In this document: in pieces, positions 16,200 to 24,903 of the stretch
How the letters are laid out: every line of letters begins with the position of its first letter
How positions within the stretch are numbered: the first letter of the stretch is position 1
Assembly (NCBI GenBank): GCA_036502625.1
Contig: DASXYG010000018.1
Location: 4,050-68,049 of the forward strand
DNA from: DASXYG01 sp036502625
Lineage (GTDB): Bacteria > Actinomycetota > Actinomycetes > Streptosporangiales > Streptosporangiaceae
Length of the DNA: 64,000 nt
Direction: 5' to 3'
Notes under the pieces: generated by a model
The model's database searches: none
What the model was told of the DNA's origin: nothing
Seen by the model: only the letters and a program-made list of their open reading frames with translations
Program-made: the position numbers and the translations under genes

Positions 16200-16976
16200 T
16201 CAGCCGCGCGGCGCGTCGATGAGCGCCGCCAGCCCGTCGAGCACCCGGGCCAGCCCGAACCGGTAGGCGTGCGCGGGGTCGTAGGCGGTGCCGTGCGCCG
16301 CGCCTGCGGCCGCGCCCACGCGGGCCGCCGTGGGATACGCCTCGGCGTCGAAGACCCGGTCGAGCAGCGGCGCGTTCGCCGCCCACCACTGCGCGTCGGA
16401 CATCGCGCTGTCGTGCACGGCCGCGCGCGCGTCGGCCGCGGTGCGCGCGCACGCCTGCACGAACGCCAGCACGTACGCCAGCGCGTCGTCCATCGCGACG
16501 TCGTCGAGGCCGAGGCCGTCCAGCGCGGACAGCTCGTGCTCGTACTTCGCCATCGCGCCGGGGCCGAGCGGCGGGCGCACCGTGGAGATCGCGGCCGCCC
16601 AGGGGTGCGCGGCGAGCAGGTCGCGGTTCTCGTCGGCGACCCGGGCCACCCGCTGCCGCCACGGGCGCCCCGCGGTGGAGGTGCGCGGCATCCGCTGGTA
16701 CGCGCCGTCGAGCATGAGGTCGAGCAGCTCGGCCTTGCCGGGGACGTACGTGTAGAGCGTCATCGGCGCGACCTCGAGGCGCGTGGCCACCCGGCGCATG
16801 GTCACCGCGGCCAGGCCCGCGGAATCGGCCTCCGAGATGGCCGCCGACACCACGCCGTCGAGGGTCAGCCCCTGCGCGGGGCCGTGCTTTGGGGGCGGCG
16901 CGGTCGCGCGCCACAGCAGTTCGAGGGTGCGGGCGGGGTCGCCGGCGTTGCTGCGTTCGCTGGGCACGGGAATCAT
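16200..16976 (-). CDS. TetR/AcrR family transcriptional repressor with TetR-type C-terminal domain
   Basis: 258 residues. The helix-turn-helix spans about 45-85 (VVSAAISEADSAGLAAVTMR then VATRLEVAPMTLYTYVPGK), typical of TetR. The C-terminal part resembles the tetracycline-repressor ligand domain. ATG 16976 is given; GTG 16967 has a better-spaced AGGA and may be the true start. It is divergent from the VOC gene, and a 29-bp GTAC-rich palindrome lies between them, so it probably represses both itself and the VOC protein. The ligand is unknown. Confidence 0.88.
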   Translation of the reverse strand: MIPVPSERSNAGDPARTLELLWRATAPPPKHGPAQGLTLDGVVSAAISEADSAGLAAVTMRRVATRLEVAPMTLYTYVPGKAELLDLMLDGAYQRMPRTSTAGRPWRQRVARVADENRDLLAAHPWAAAISTVRPPLGPGAMAKYEHELSALDGLGLDDVAMDDALAYVLAFVQACARTAADARAAVHDSAMSDAQWWAANAPLLDRVFDAEAYPTAARVGAAAGAAHGTAYDPAHAYRFGLARVLDGLAALIDAPRG

Positions 16977-16995
16977 CCTGCCGCATTCTGGGTTA

Positions 16996-17024
16996 TCGTA
17001 CTCCGTACCTTGTACAGCGTACGA
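16996..17024. promoter_or_regulatory. Probable TetR operator, 29-bp palindrome
   Basis: The sequence starts TCGTAC and ends GTACGA, with two further GTAC cores at equal distance around the centre at 17010. Two nested inverted repeats share one dyad axis. It lies 20 bases before the TetR start and 33 bases before the VOC start, where a repressor could block both divergent promoters. Confidence 0.7.
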
Positions 17025-17056
17025 AGTAGATGCCCGCCCCGTCTCCTGGAGGTCAC

Positions 17057-17449
17057 GTGCAGCTCACCGCCACCGCCGCCATCTCGCTGAACGTCACGGA
17101 CCCGGCCGCGTCCAGCGCCTTCCTCAGCAGGCACTTCGGGTTCCACGAGCAGATGGCGGCCGACGGCTTCGCGTCCCTGACCCGCGAGGACGCCGGGATC
17201 AACGTGGTCTTCCTGCGCCAGGGGCTGGCCACGCTGCCCGCCGACCAGCGCGACGACCACGCGTCCGGCGTGATCCTCGCGTTCACCGTCGCCGACCTGG
17301 AGGGCGAGCTGGCCCGGCTCGAGGCCGCGGGCGTGCCGATCACGATGCCGCTGACGGTCGAGGACTGGGGCGAGCGCGCCTTCCAGGTGCGCGACCCGAA
17401 CGGCGTCATCATCGAGCTGCTCGACTGGAACGGCGCCGCCGCGGGCTGA
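17057..17449 (+). CDS. VOC/glyoxalase superfamily protein
   Basis: 130 residues from GTG 17057, fixed by GGAGG about five bases upstream; an ATG at 17030 overlaps the ribosome site. One VOC repeat pattern is visible: an ISLNVTDPAASSAFLSRHFGF opening, a central ASGVILAFTVADLEGELARL, and a closing FQVRDPNGVIIELLDW. The family includes dioxygenases, glyoxalase I and antibiotic-binding proteins; with a TetR partner, drug binding or detoxification is plausible but unproven. A homodimer is expected because a single module is present. Confidence 0.85.
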   Translation: MQLTATAAISLNVTDPAASSAFLSRHFGFHEQMAADGFASLTREDAGINVVFLRQGLATLPADQRDDHASGVILAFTVADLEGELARLEAAGVPITMPLTVEDWGERAFQVRDPNGVIIELLDWNGAAAG

Positions 17450-17541
17450 GCCCGGCCGCGCGCCGCTCCACCTCCGGGTGGAGCGGCGGTTGGCACCGTG
17501 GGTGGTGGCCGCCGCCACCGCCGCGGGGCCACGCTTGTCCC

Positions 17542-18153
17542 ATGGAAATGCTGCGAGTGGTGCTCGACATCGTCGTGACGGGCTGTGTGGTCGTCTTCGG
17601 CGCCGCGTGGCTGCTCGGCGCCCTCTACTTCGGCCTGCGCGAGCCGTCGCGGATGCTCCAGGGGATGGCCAAGTCGATGGGCGCCCGGCTGATCCTCGTG
17701 GCGGTGGTCGTCGTCATCCTCATCGTGGTCGGCCCGCACCGCGCCCAGTACGCGCACGCCCTCCAGTTCTGGCAGCCCGAGCTCGCGGTGCTCGGCGCGC
17801 TCGTGGCGGTCGCCGCGACGGCGCTGCTCGTGTGGGCGCGCTGGGTGCTCGGCACCATGTGGGCGAGCGTCCCGCTGGTCCAGCGGGGGCACCGCCTGGT
17901 CACCTCGGGCCCGTACGCGCTCGTACGGCACCCCATCTACACCGGCCTTCTCGGCCTGGCGTTCGGCGCCATGCTGACGTACGGATTCGGCGTCTACCTG
18001 ATCGTGATGGCCCTGGCGATCCCGTTCATCTGGCGCCGCGTACGCGTGGAGGACCGCATGATGGCCACCACGTTCGGCGAGGAGTACACGGCGTACCGCG
18101 GCGAGGTCCCGGCGCTGCTCCCGTCGCTGCGGCGCACCCCCGCGCCGCGATGA
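17542..18153 (+). CDS. Isoprenylcysteine carboxyl methyltransferase (ICMT)-like membrane protein
   Basis: 203 residues with four to five hydrophobic helices. The C-terminal half carries the ICMT/PEMT-type SAM site: GPYALVRHPIYTG near 133-145 and a late EEYTAYRGEVPALLPSL. Bacterial relatives methylate small molecules or lipids rather than prenylated proteins. ATG 17542 is used; no strong ribosome site is seen. It ends five bases before the convergent acyl-CoA dehydrogenase gene. Confidence 0.85.
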   Translation: MEMLRVVLDIVVTGCVVVFGAAWLLGALYFGLREPSRMLQGMAKSMGARLILVAVVVVILIVVGPHRAQYAHALQFWQPELAVLGALVAVAATALLVWARWVLGTMWASVPLVQRGHRLVTSGPYALVRHPIYTGLLGLAFGAMLTYGFGVYLIVMALAIPFIWRRVRVEDRMMATTFGEEYTAYRGEVPALLPSLRRTPAPR

Positions 18154-18158
18154 CGCCG

Positions 18159-19328
18159 CTACTTCAGGACCTGCCTGGCCATCACCATGCGCTGGATCTG
18201 GTTGGTGCCCTCGTAGATCTGGGTGATCTTGGCGTCGCGCATCATGCGCTCGACCGGGTAGTCCTTGACGTAGCCGTAGCCGCCGAGGAGCTGCACGGCG
18301 TCGGTGGTGACGTCCATCGCGGCGTCGGAGGCGAAGCACTTGCAGGCCGACGACGCGAACGTGAGGTCGGGCACCTTCTCGCCGTGGATCGCGCGCTCGG
18401 ACTTGATCGCCGCGGAGTACGTGAGCTGGCGGGCGGCCTCCACCTTCATGGCCATGTCGGCGATCATGAACTGCAGGCCCTGGAACTCCGCGATGGGCTT
18501 GCCGAACTGCTTGCGCTCCTTGACGTAGCCGGTGGCGTAGTCGAGGGCGCCCTGGGCGATGCCGAGGGCCTGCGCGGCGATGGTGATGCGGGTGTGGTCG
18601 AGGGTGGCCAGCGCGGTCTTGAAGCCGGTGCCCTCGGCGCCGATCATCCGGTCGGCCGGGATGCGGACGTCGTCGAAGTACAGCTCGCGCGTCGGGGAGC
18701 CCTTGATGCCGAGCTTCTTCTCCGGCGCGCCGAAGCCGAATCCCGCGTCGTCCTTCTCCACGACGAAGGCCGAGATGCCGCGCGCCCCGGCGTCGGGGTC
18801 GGTGACGGCCATCACGGTGTAGAAGGTGGAGACCCCGGCGCCGGTGATCCACCGCTTGACGCCGTTGAGGACGTAGTGGTCGCCGTCGCGCACCGCGCGC
18901 GTCCGCATCGACGCGGCGTCCGAACCGGCCTCGGGCTCGGAGAGGCCGTACGAGAACATCGCTTCGCCGGATGCGACCTTCGGAAGGTACCGTTGCTTGA
19001 GCTCATCTGAGGCGGACAGCAGCAGCGGCACGGTCCCCAGCTTGTTGACCGCCGGGATCAGCGAGGACGAGGCACACGCACGCGCCACCTCCTCGATGAC
19101 GATGACCGTAGCCAAGGCGTCCGCACCGGCGCCGGAGTACGCCTCGGGGATGTGCACGGCATGCAGGTCCGCCTGCTTGAGCGCCTCGTACACATCCCAG
19201 GGGAACTCACCGGACTCGTCGATCTCGGCGGCCCGGGGGGCGATCTTGTCCTCCGCCAGGGCGCGGACGGTCTGCCGCAGCAACTCGTGTTCCTCAGAGG
19301 GCGCATACGCAGGGAGATCGAGACTCAT
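18159..19328 (-). CDS. Acyl-CoA dehydrogenase (FadE25-like)
   Basis: 389 residues, the usual length. It oxidises acyl-CoA to trans-2-enoyl-CoA with FAD. Seen: the flavin/substrate segment FSYGLSEPEAGSDAASM, the RWITGAGVS strand, the LGGYGYVKDYPVERMMRDAK helix and the IYEGTNQIQR motif whose Glu373 is the expected catalytic base of short/medium-chain enzymes. Its location near purE-purK and a GtrA gene matches mycobacterial fadE25, here separated by the UDP-glucose dehydrogenase and CoA-binding genes. It is divergent from 19460. Confidence 0.95.
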   Translation of the reverse strand: MSLDLPAYAPSEEHELLRQTVRALAEDKIAPRAAEIDESGEFPWDVYEALKQADLHAVHIPEAYSGAGADALATVIVIEEVARACASSSLIPAVNKLGTVPLLLSASDELKQRYLPKVASGEAMFSYGLSEPEAGSDAASMRTRAVRDGDHYVLNGVKRWITGAGVSTFYTVMAVTDPDAGARGISAFVVEKDDAGFGFGAPEKKLGIKGSPTRELYFDDVRIPADRMIGAEGTGFKTALATLDHTRITIAAQALGIAQGALDYATGYVKERKQFGKPIAEFQGLQFMIADMAMKVEAARQLTYSAAIKSERAIHGEKVPDLTFASSACKCFASDAAMDVTTDAVQLLGGYGYVKDYPVERMMRDAKITQIYEGTNQIQRMVMARQVLK

Positions 19329-19459
19329 GACCCGATGGTAACTTCGCGATGCTCCATCGGGGTCCGGGGCCCGCGCCGCGCGGGCGTACGATGCCGTGGC
19401 CCCCGGGCGGCCACCGCGCCCCTCGGGGCCCGGCAGACGGCCAGACGGAAGGAGACGTG

Positions 19460-20779
19460 GTGCACCCTCGCCTCACGGTGATCGGCACCGGCTACCTCGG
19501 AGCGACGCACGCGGCGTGCATGGCCGACGCCGGCTTCGAGGTGCTCGCGCTGGACGTGGACGCCGACAAGGTCGCGCGGCTGCGATCAGGGGACATCCCC
19601 ATCTACGAACCCGGTCTCGAACCCATCCTGCGCCGCGGCCTCGCGTCCGGGCGGCTGCGGTTCACCACGTCGTACGACGAGGCGGCCGAGTTCGGTGACG
19701 TGCATTTCCTGTGCGTCGGCACCCCCCAGCTCGACGGCTCGAACGCCGCCGACATGGCCCAGGTGCGCGCCGCCGTCGACGCGCTGGCCCCGCTGCTCCA
19801 GCGGCCCTGCGTGATCGTCGGCAAGTCGACCGTACCGGTCGGTTCGGCCGCCGAACTGGCCGACCGCATCGCCGAGCTCGCGCCCGCCGGCGCCGAGGCC
19901 GAGCTGGTGTGGAACCCGGAGTTCCTGCGCGAGGGCTTCGGCGTCGAGGACACCCTCCATCCCGACCGCATCGTCGTCGGGGTGCGCACGGCGAACGCCG
20001 AGCAGCGCATGCGCGAGGTGTACGCCGCGCAGATCGCCGTCGACACCCCGTTCATCGTGACCGACTACCAGACCGCCGAGCTGGTCAAGGTGGCCGCGAA
20101 CGCGTTCCTGGCCACGAAGATCTCCTTCATCAACGCCATGGCGGAGGTCTGCGAGGCGGTCCACGCCGACGTCACGAAGCTGTCGGAGTCGCTGTCGCAC
20201 GACGACCGCATCGGCAAGAAGTTCCTCAACGCGGGGCTCGGGTTCGGCGGCGGCTGCCTCCCGAAGGACATCCGCGCGTTCATGGCCCGCGCCGAGGAGC
20301 TGCACGTCGACCAGGCGCTGTCGTTCCTGCGGGAGGTCGACGCGATCAACATGCGCCGCCGCGCCCGCATGGTGGACCTCGCCTGCGCCATGGTCGGCGA
20401 CACGTTCGTCGACCGTACGGTCGGGGTGCTCGGCGCGTCGTTCAAGCCGGGCTCCGACGACATCCGCGACTCCCCCGCGCTGGACATCGCCGCGCAGATC
20501 AACGCCCAGGGTGCCCAGGTCACGGTCTACGACCCGGCCGCGCTGGACAACGCGAAGCGCGCCCAGCCGCAGCTCGCGTACGCCAACTCCACACTGGAGG
20601 CCGTACGCGACGCGGAGATCGTGCTGCTGCTCACCGAGTGGCCGGAGTTCCGCGACATGGACCCCGAGGAGCTGGCCAAGGTCGTCGAGCACCGCAACAT
20701 CGTCGACGGCCGCAACTGCCTCGACCCCGACAAGTGGCGCGCGGCCGGCTGGCACTACCGGGCGCTCGGGCGGCCGTGA
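19460..20779 (+). CDS. udg: UDP-glucose 6-dehydrogenase
   Basis: 439 residues. It oxidises UDP-glucose to UDP-glucuronate with two NAD+. The N-terminal Rossmann motif VIGTGYLGATHAACMADAG, the central NPEFLREGFGVEDTLHPDR, and the catalytic GFGGGCLPKD with Cys266 are all present, as is a C-terminal NAD-family domain ending in NCLDPDKWRAAGWHYRALG. GTG 19460 is chosen over GTG 19457 because AAGGAG is then five bases away. UDP-glucuronate could feed surface polysaccharide made by the nearby glycosyltransferases. GDP-mannose dehydrogenase is less likely given overall motif spacing. Confidence 0.93.
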   Translation: MHPRLTVIGTGYLGATHAACMADAGFEVLALDVDADKVARLRSGDIPIYEPGLEPILRRGLASGRLRFTTSYDEAAEFGDVHFLCVGTPQLDGSNAADMAQVRAAVDALAPLLQRPCVIVGKSTVPVGSAAELADRIAELAPAGAEAELVWNPEFLREGFGVEDTLHPDRIVVGVRTANAEQRMREVYAAQIAVDTPFIVTDYQTAELVKVAANAFLATKISFINAMAEVCEAVHADVTKLSESLSHDDRIGKKFLNAGLGFGGGCLPKDIRAFMARAEELHVDQALSFLREVDAINMRRRARMVDLACAMVGDTFVDRTVGVLGASFKPGSDDIRDSPALDIAAQINAQGAQVTVYDPAALDNAKRAQPQLAYANSTLEAVRDAEIVLLLTEWPEFRDMDPEELAKVVEHRNIVDGRNCLDPDKWRAAGWHYRALGRP

Positions 20780-21186
20780 TGAACGACCCCGCGACCATCC
20801 GGCGGCTGCTCACCGAGGCGCCCACCTGGGCGGTCGTGGGCCTGCGCGACAACCCGGCGCGTACGGCGTACGACATCGCCGCGTACCTCCAGCGGCTGGG
20901 CCGGCGCATCGTGCCGGTGCATCCGGCCGCGGAGACCGTCCACGGCGAGCGCGGCTACGCCACCCTGGCCGACATCCCGTTCCCCGTCGACGTCGTGGAC
21001 GTGTTCCGCAACAGCGACACCGCGGGCGAGTCGGCCGACGAGGCGATCGCGATCGGGGCGAAAGCCGTGTGGTTCCAGCTCGGCGTGGTCGACACGGCGG
21101 CCGCCGCCCGCGTGGAGGCGGCCGGCCTGGCCATGGTCATGGACACCTGCCCGGCCATCGAGGCGCCGAAGCTCGGCATCGTGTAG
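20779..21186 (+). CDS. CoA-binding domain protein (YccU-like)
   Basis: 135 residues. ATG 20779 overlaps the preceding stop by one base (TGATG), so translation is coupled. A Rossmann-like CoA-binding fold is indicated by TWAVVGLRDNPARTAYDIAA, a RRIVPVHPAAETVHGE segment, a DVVDVFRNSD strand and AVWFQLGV. Members bind CoA, but their role is unknown. Co-transcription with UDP-glucose dehydrogenase gives no clear clue. Confidence 0.88.
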   Translation: MNDPATIRRLLTEAPTWAVVGLRDNPARTAYDIAAYLQRLGRRIVPVHPAAETVHGERGYATLADIPFPVDVVDVFRNSDTAGESADEAIAIGAKAVWFQLGVVDTAAAARVEAAGLAMVMDTCPAIEAPKLGIV

Positions 21187-21188
21187 GG

Positions 21189-21219
21189 CGCTCGCCGGCG
21201 GCTCAGCCGTCGGCGAGCG
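21189..21219. terminator. Bidirectional hairpin between convergent genes
   Basis: CGCTCGCCG at 21189-21197 pairs with CGGCGAGCG at 21211-21219. A second inverted repeat (CGGCT/AGCCG) lies in the loop. It sits 3 bases after the stop of the CoA-binding protein gene and overlaps the last codons of purE. It could end transcription in both directions. There is no U run, so factor-independent action is uncertain. Confidence 0.5.
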
Positions 21220-21700
21220 TCTCGCGGAGCCTGGCGCCCTTCGCCTTGGCGACGGCGTTCAGCTCGGCCTGGAAGCCCTCCATCTTCGCGCGCAGCTCGT
21301 CGTCGCCGACGCCGAGCATGCGCACGGCGAGCAGCCCGGCGTTGCGCGCCGCGCCCACCGCGACCGTGGCCACCGGCACCCCGGCGGGCATCTGCACGAT
21401 CGACAGCAGGGAGTCCATGCCGTCGAGGTACTTCAGCGGCACCGGCACGCCGATCACCGGCAGCGGCGTCACCGCGGCCAGCATGCCGGGCAGGTGCGCG
21501 GCGCCGCCCGCCCCCGCGATGATCACCTTGAGCCCGCGGGTCGCCGCCGCCGAGCCGTACGCCACCATCTCGTGCGGCATGCGGTGCGCGGACACGACGT
21601 CCGCCTCGTACGCCACCCCGAACTCCTCCAGCGCCTCGGCGGCCGCCTTCATCACCGGCCAGTCCGAGTCGGAGCCCATCACGAGGCCGACTGTGGTCAT
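21203..21700 (-). CDS. purE: N5-carboxyaminoimidazole ribonucleotide mutase
   Basis: 165 residues. PurE converts N5-CAIR to CAIR in purine synthesis. The substrate loop VGLVMGSDSDWPVM, the catalytic-His region VSAHRMPHEM and the IAGAGGAAHLPGMLAA segment are intact. ATG 21700 overlaps the purK stop as ATGA, so the two are coupled. Length and motifs are those of the bacterial class I enzyme. Confidence 0.97.
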   Translation of the reverse strand: MTTVGLVMGSDSDWPVMKAAAEALEEFGVAYEADVVSAHRMPHEMVAYGSAAATRGLKVIIAGAGGAAHLPGMLAAVTPLPVIGVPVPLKYLDGMDSLLSIVQMPAGVPVATVAVGAARNAGLLAVRMLGVGDDELRAKMEGFQAELNAVAKAKGARLRETLADG

Positions 21701-22848
21701 CGGTCTTCCCCCCAGCGCAGGTAGTCGGCGGCGTCGCGGGCGCGGGCGCGCAGGCCGGGCAGGTCGTCGCCGAGGACGGTGACGTGGCCGATCTTGCGGC
21801 CGGGGCGCACGCCCTTGCCGTACATGTGGACGCGCAGGCCGGGGTCGTGCGCCATGACGTGGACGTACCTGCCGTAGACGTCCGGGTCGGTGCCGCCGAG
21901 GACGTTCGCCATCACAATGTGCGGCGCGGCGAGGCGGGTGGCGCCGAGGGGCAGGTCGAGGACGGCGCGGAGGTGCTGCTCGAACTGGGACGTACGGGCG
22001 CCCTCGATGGTCCAGTGGCCGGAGTTGTGCGGCCGCATCGCCAGCTCGTTGATCAGCACCCCGTCGTCGGTCTCGAACATCTCGACCGCCAGCAGCCCGA
22101 CGACCCCGAGCTCGCCGGCGATGTCGAGCGCGACGCGCTGCGCCTCGGCGGCGCGGTCGGGGTCGAGGCCGGGCGCGGGCGCGAGCACCTCGACGCAGAT
22201 GCCGTCCTCCTGGACGGTCTCCACGACCGGGTAGACGGCGCCCTGCTTGTGCGGCGACCGGGCGACCAGGACGGCCAGCTCGCGGCGGAACCGTACGTGC
22301 TCCTCGGCGATGAGCTCGACGCCGTGCGCCGCCGCCTCGGCGCAGACCTCGGCCGCCGCGTCCTCGTCGGCGCACAGCCACACGCCGCGCCCGTCGTAGC
22401 CGCCGCGCACCGCCTTGACCACCACCGGCCAGGCGTGCGCCTCGGCGAACGCGGTGACGTCGCCGGCCGAGCCGACCTTGGCGTACGCCGGGCACGGCAT
22501 GCCCAGGGCGGACAGCCGCTCGCGCATGGCGAGCTTGTCCTGCGCGTACAGCAGGGCGTCCGGGCCGGGCCGTACGCGCACCCCCGCGGACTCCAGCGCG
22601 CGCAGATGCTCCTGCGGCACATGCTCGTGGTCGAACGTGAGGACGTCGCAGCCGTCGGCGAACCCGCGCAGGTCGTCGAGGCTGCGGTGGTCGCCGAGGA
22701 CGGTGTCGGCGCAGATCTTCGCGGCGCTCTCGCCGGGCGCGGCCGCCATCACCCGCATGCCGATGCCGGGGCCGATGGCCGCCTGGTAGGTCATCCGCGC
22801 GAGCTGGCCACCGCCCACCATGCCCACGACCGGGTCGCGTTCAGTCAC
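21697..22848 (-). CDS. purK: N5-carboxyaminoimidazole ribonucleotide synthase
   Basis: 383 residues, ATP-grasp enzyme making N5-CAIR from AIR, bicarbonate and ATP; its product goes to PurE. Seen: VGMVGGGQLARM at the start, the GYDGRGVW glycine loop, a NELAMRPHNSGHWTIEG segment and a C-terminal LRWGE. GTG 22848 has no upstream ribosome site, so a leaderless transcript is likely. It is divergent from the GtrA gene with a 171-base gap. Confidence 0.96.
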   Translation of the reverse strand: MTERDPVVGMVGGGQLARMTYQAAIGPGIGMRVMAAAPGESAAKICADTVLGDHRSLDDLRGFADGCDVLTFDHEHVPQEHLRALESAGVRVRPGPDALLYAQDKLAMRERLSALGMPCPAYAKVGSAGDVTAFAEAHAWPVVVKAVRGGYDGRGVWLCADEDAAAEVCAEAAAHGVELIAEEHVRFRRELAVLVARSPHKQGAVYPVVETVQEDGICVEVLAPAPGLDPDRAAEAQRVALDIAGELGVVGLLAVEMFETDDGVLINELAMRPHNSGHWTIEGARTSQFEQHLRAVLDLPLGATRLAAPHIVMANVLGGTDPDVYGRYVHVMAHDPGLRVHMYGKGVRPGRKIGHVTVLGDDLPGLRARARDAADYLRWGEDR

Positions 22849-23019
22849 GCTGAGAAGGGTATCGATGCCCGCGCCGGACCGGGCCGTGCGCCCGGCTCGG
22901 GCAACCGGGCCGCCCGGGTCGCCGACAGCAGATAGGCTGTGCGCCCCGGGGCCAGGACTCCAGCGCCCCGGCGCGTGCCCGGCATCCGCACGGGGGGCGG
23001 GAAAGGCCAGATCTGACGC

Positions 23020-23610
23020 ATGAAATCACTCGTTGAGCTGTACCACCGGTTCTCGCAGCTAATCCACGAGCTCTTCAAGTTCGGCACGATCGGCGTGCTC
23101 GCCTCGATCGTCACGCTCGGGGTGTCGAACCTCCTGTGGCACTTCCTGGGCAGCGGCCCGCTGACCGGAAGCGTCATCGCCACGGTGATCGCGACCGTCA
23201 TCGCCTTCCTCGGCAACCGGTTCTGGACCTTCCGCCACCGCGACCGCACGGGCCTGGCCCGCGAGTACTTCCTGTTCTTCGTCTTCAACGGCATCGGGCT
23301 GCTGATCCAGCTCCTCTGCCTCGGCTTCACGGTCTACACCCTGAAGCTCGACGGCTTCTGGGCGCGGAACATCTCCAACAACGTGGTCGGCCTCGGCCTG
23401 GGCACGCTGTTCCGCTACTGGTCGTACAAGAAGTGGGTGTTCCTGCCGCCGTCCGAGCCGCCCATCGACCCGCACACCGGCCTCCCCGAGGCCGACGAGG
23501 CGAACAAGCCGGTGGCCGCCGACGGCACCGTGCCGCGCGCGGGCGAGATGCGCTCCCGGCTGAACGGCCACCCCGTGGCCCCCGACCCGGAGATCACGCC
23601 GGACCGCTGA
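23020..23610 (+). CDS. GtrA family membrane protein
   Basis: 196 residues with four hydrophobic helices and the GtrA pattern FGTIGVLASIVTLGVSNLLW ... GNRFWTFRHRDR ... NNVVGLGLGTLFRYWSYKKWVF. GtrA proteins help flip lipid-linked sugars for surface glycans. The C-terminal 50 residues are soluble and Pro-rich. Location next to purK matches the mycobacterial GtrA-like gene. Its end overlaps the convergent histidine kinase gene by 17 bases. Confidence 0.92.
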   Translation: MKSLVELYHRFSQLIHELFKFGTIGVLASIVTLGVSNLLWHFLGSGPLTGSVIATVIATVIAFLGNRFWTFRHRDRTGLAREYFLFFVFNGIGLLIQLLCLGFTVYTLKLDGFWARNISNNVVGLGLGTLFRYWSYKKWVFLPPSEPPIDPHTGLPEADEANKPVAADGTVPRAGEMRSRLNGHPVAPDPEITPDR

Positions 23611-24874
23611 CCTCCGGCGGCTGGTCGTCGAAGCCGGGCTGGGGCGTACGCCGCAGGAAGACCGCGAAGACCGGCGGCCGCCCGCGGACGAGCTCCAGCC
23701 GCCCGCCGTCCGCTTCAGCCAGGCCGCGGGCCAGCGCCAGGCCCAGGCCCGTGCCGCTGCGCGAGCCGCTGACCTCCCGCTCGAAGACCCGCGGCGCCAG
23801 CTCGGCCGGCACACCGGGCCCCTCGTCCGAGACCTCCACCACCGCCGAACGCGACGTCGCGCTCGTACGGATCGAGACGTCGCCGCCGCCGTGCGCCAGT
23901 GCGTTGTCCAGCAGCGTGGCCAGCACCTGCGCCAGGCCGCCGGGCGTGGCCACCGCGTGGAGCCCCGGCTCGCCGGTGACCTCGATCGCGCGGCCCGTAC
24001 GCCGGAACGCGGGGTCCCACTCCTCGACCTGCTGCGCGATGATCTCGTCGACCTCGATGGGCTCCGCGTGGCCGCGGCGGCTGCGCCGCGCCCGGCCGAG
24101 GAGCTGGTCGACGACCCGGGTCAGCCGCTCGGTCTGGGTGAGCGCCGCCGCGCCCTCCTCGCGTACGACCTCGGGCTCCTCGGCCTGCTCGATCATCTCC
24201 TCCAGCCGCATGGACAGCGCGGTCAGCGGGGTCCTGAGCTGGTGCGACGCGTCGGTCGCGAACTCACGTTCGGCGGCGATCAGGTCGGACAGGCGTGTCG
24301 CCGAGCGGTCCAGCACCTCGGCGACGCGGTCGAGCTCGGCGATGCCGTAGCGGTGGCCGCGCGGGCGCGCGTCGCCGCTGCCCAGCCGCCGCGCGCTCTC
24401 CGCGAGGTCGAGCAGCGGCAGGCTCATCTGCCGCGCGTAGACGATCGCCAGGCCGACCGCGACGCCGAGGGCCAGCAGCGACAGCGTCATGATCAGCAGC
24501 AGCGACTTCGCGACGTCCTCGTTGACCTGGGTGTCGTCGCGCGAGACGTGGACGTACGTGCCCTCGTCGCCGTACGCCTGCGCGCTCATCCTCGACCCGG
24601 TCGACGGCACCCCGACCGTCACCTTCTTGCGGTGCGGCGGCTTGATCACGATGTAGCGCTGCGGGTAGACCCGGCCGATGCGGTCGGCGTCCACCCGGTC
24701 GTAGGTGGACACGCTGAAGTCGACCTCGGCGGCCAGGGTCGTGGCCTCGCGCTGGAGCTGCTGCTTGGCCTCGTCCTTGACGAGCTTCCCCACGACGATG
24801 CCCAGCGGGATGCCGAGCAGCAGCACCGCGATCAGCGCGACCGCAAGGGTCGAGAACAGCAGTCGTCGCCGCAT
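23594..24874 (-). CDS. Sensor histidine kinase (OmpR-partner type)
   Basis: 426 residues: two membrane helices (about 6-30 and 122-146) flanking an extracytoplasmic sensor of about 90 residues, a HAMP region to about 195, the phospho-acceptor in FATDASHQLRTPLTAL (H211), and an ATPase domain with the N box LLDNALAHG, G1 DEGPGVP and G2 SGTGLGLALARG. ATG 24874 has AGGA upstream. It follows its response regulator by 29 bases. The signal is unknown; a short extracytoplasmic domain with no cysteines is seen. Confidence 0.94.
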   Translation of the reverse strand: MRRRLLFSTLAVALIAVLLLGIPLGIVVGKLVKDEAKQQLQREATTLAAEVDFSVSTYDRVDADRIGRVYPQRYIVIKPPHRKKVTVGVPSTGSRMSAQAYGDEGTYVHVSRDDTQVNEDVAKSLLLIMTLSLLALGVAVGLAIVYARQMSLPLLDLAESARRLGSGDARPRGHRYGIAELDRVAEVLDRSATRLSDLIAAEREFATDASHQLRTPLTALSMRLEEMIEQAEEPEVVREEGAAALTQTERLTRVVDQLLGRARRSRRGHAEPIEVDEIIAQQVEEWDPAFRRTGRAIEVTGEPGLHAVATPGGLAQVLATLLDNALAHGGGDVSIRTSATSRSAVVEVSDEGPGVPAELAPRVFEREVSGSRSGTGLGLALARGLAEADGGRLELVRGRPPVFAVFLRRTPQPGFDDQPPEVSGPA

Positions 24875-24903
24875 GCGTTCCTACTCGTCGGTCGGGCACA
24901 CCC

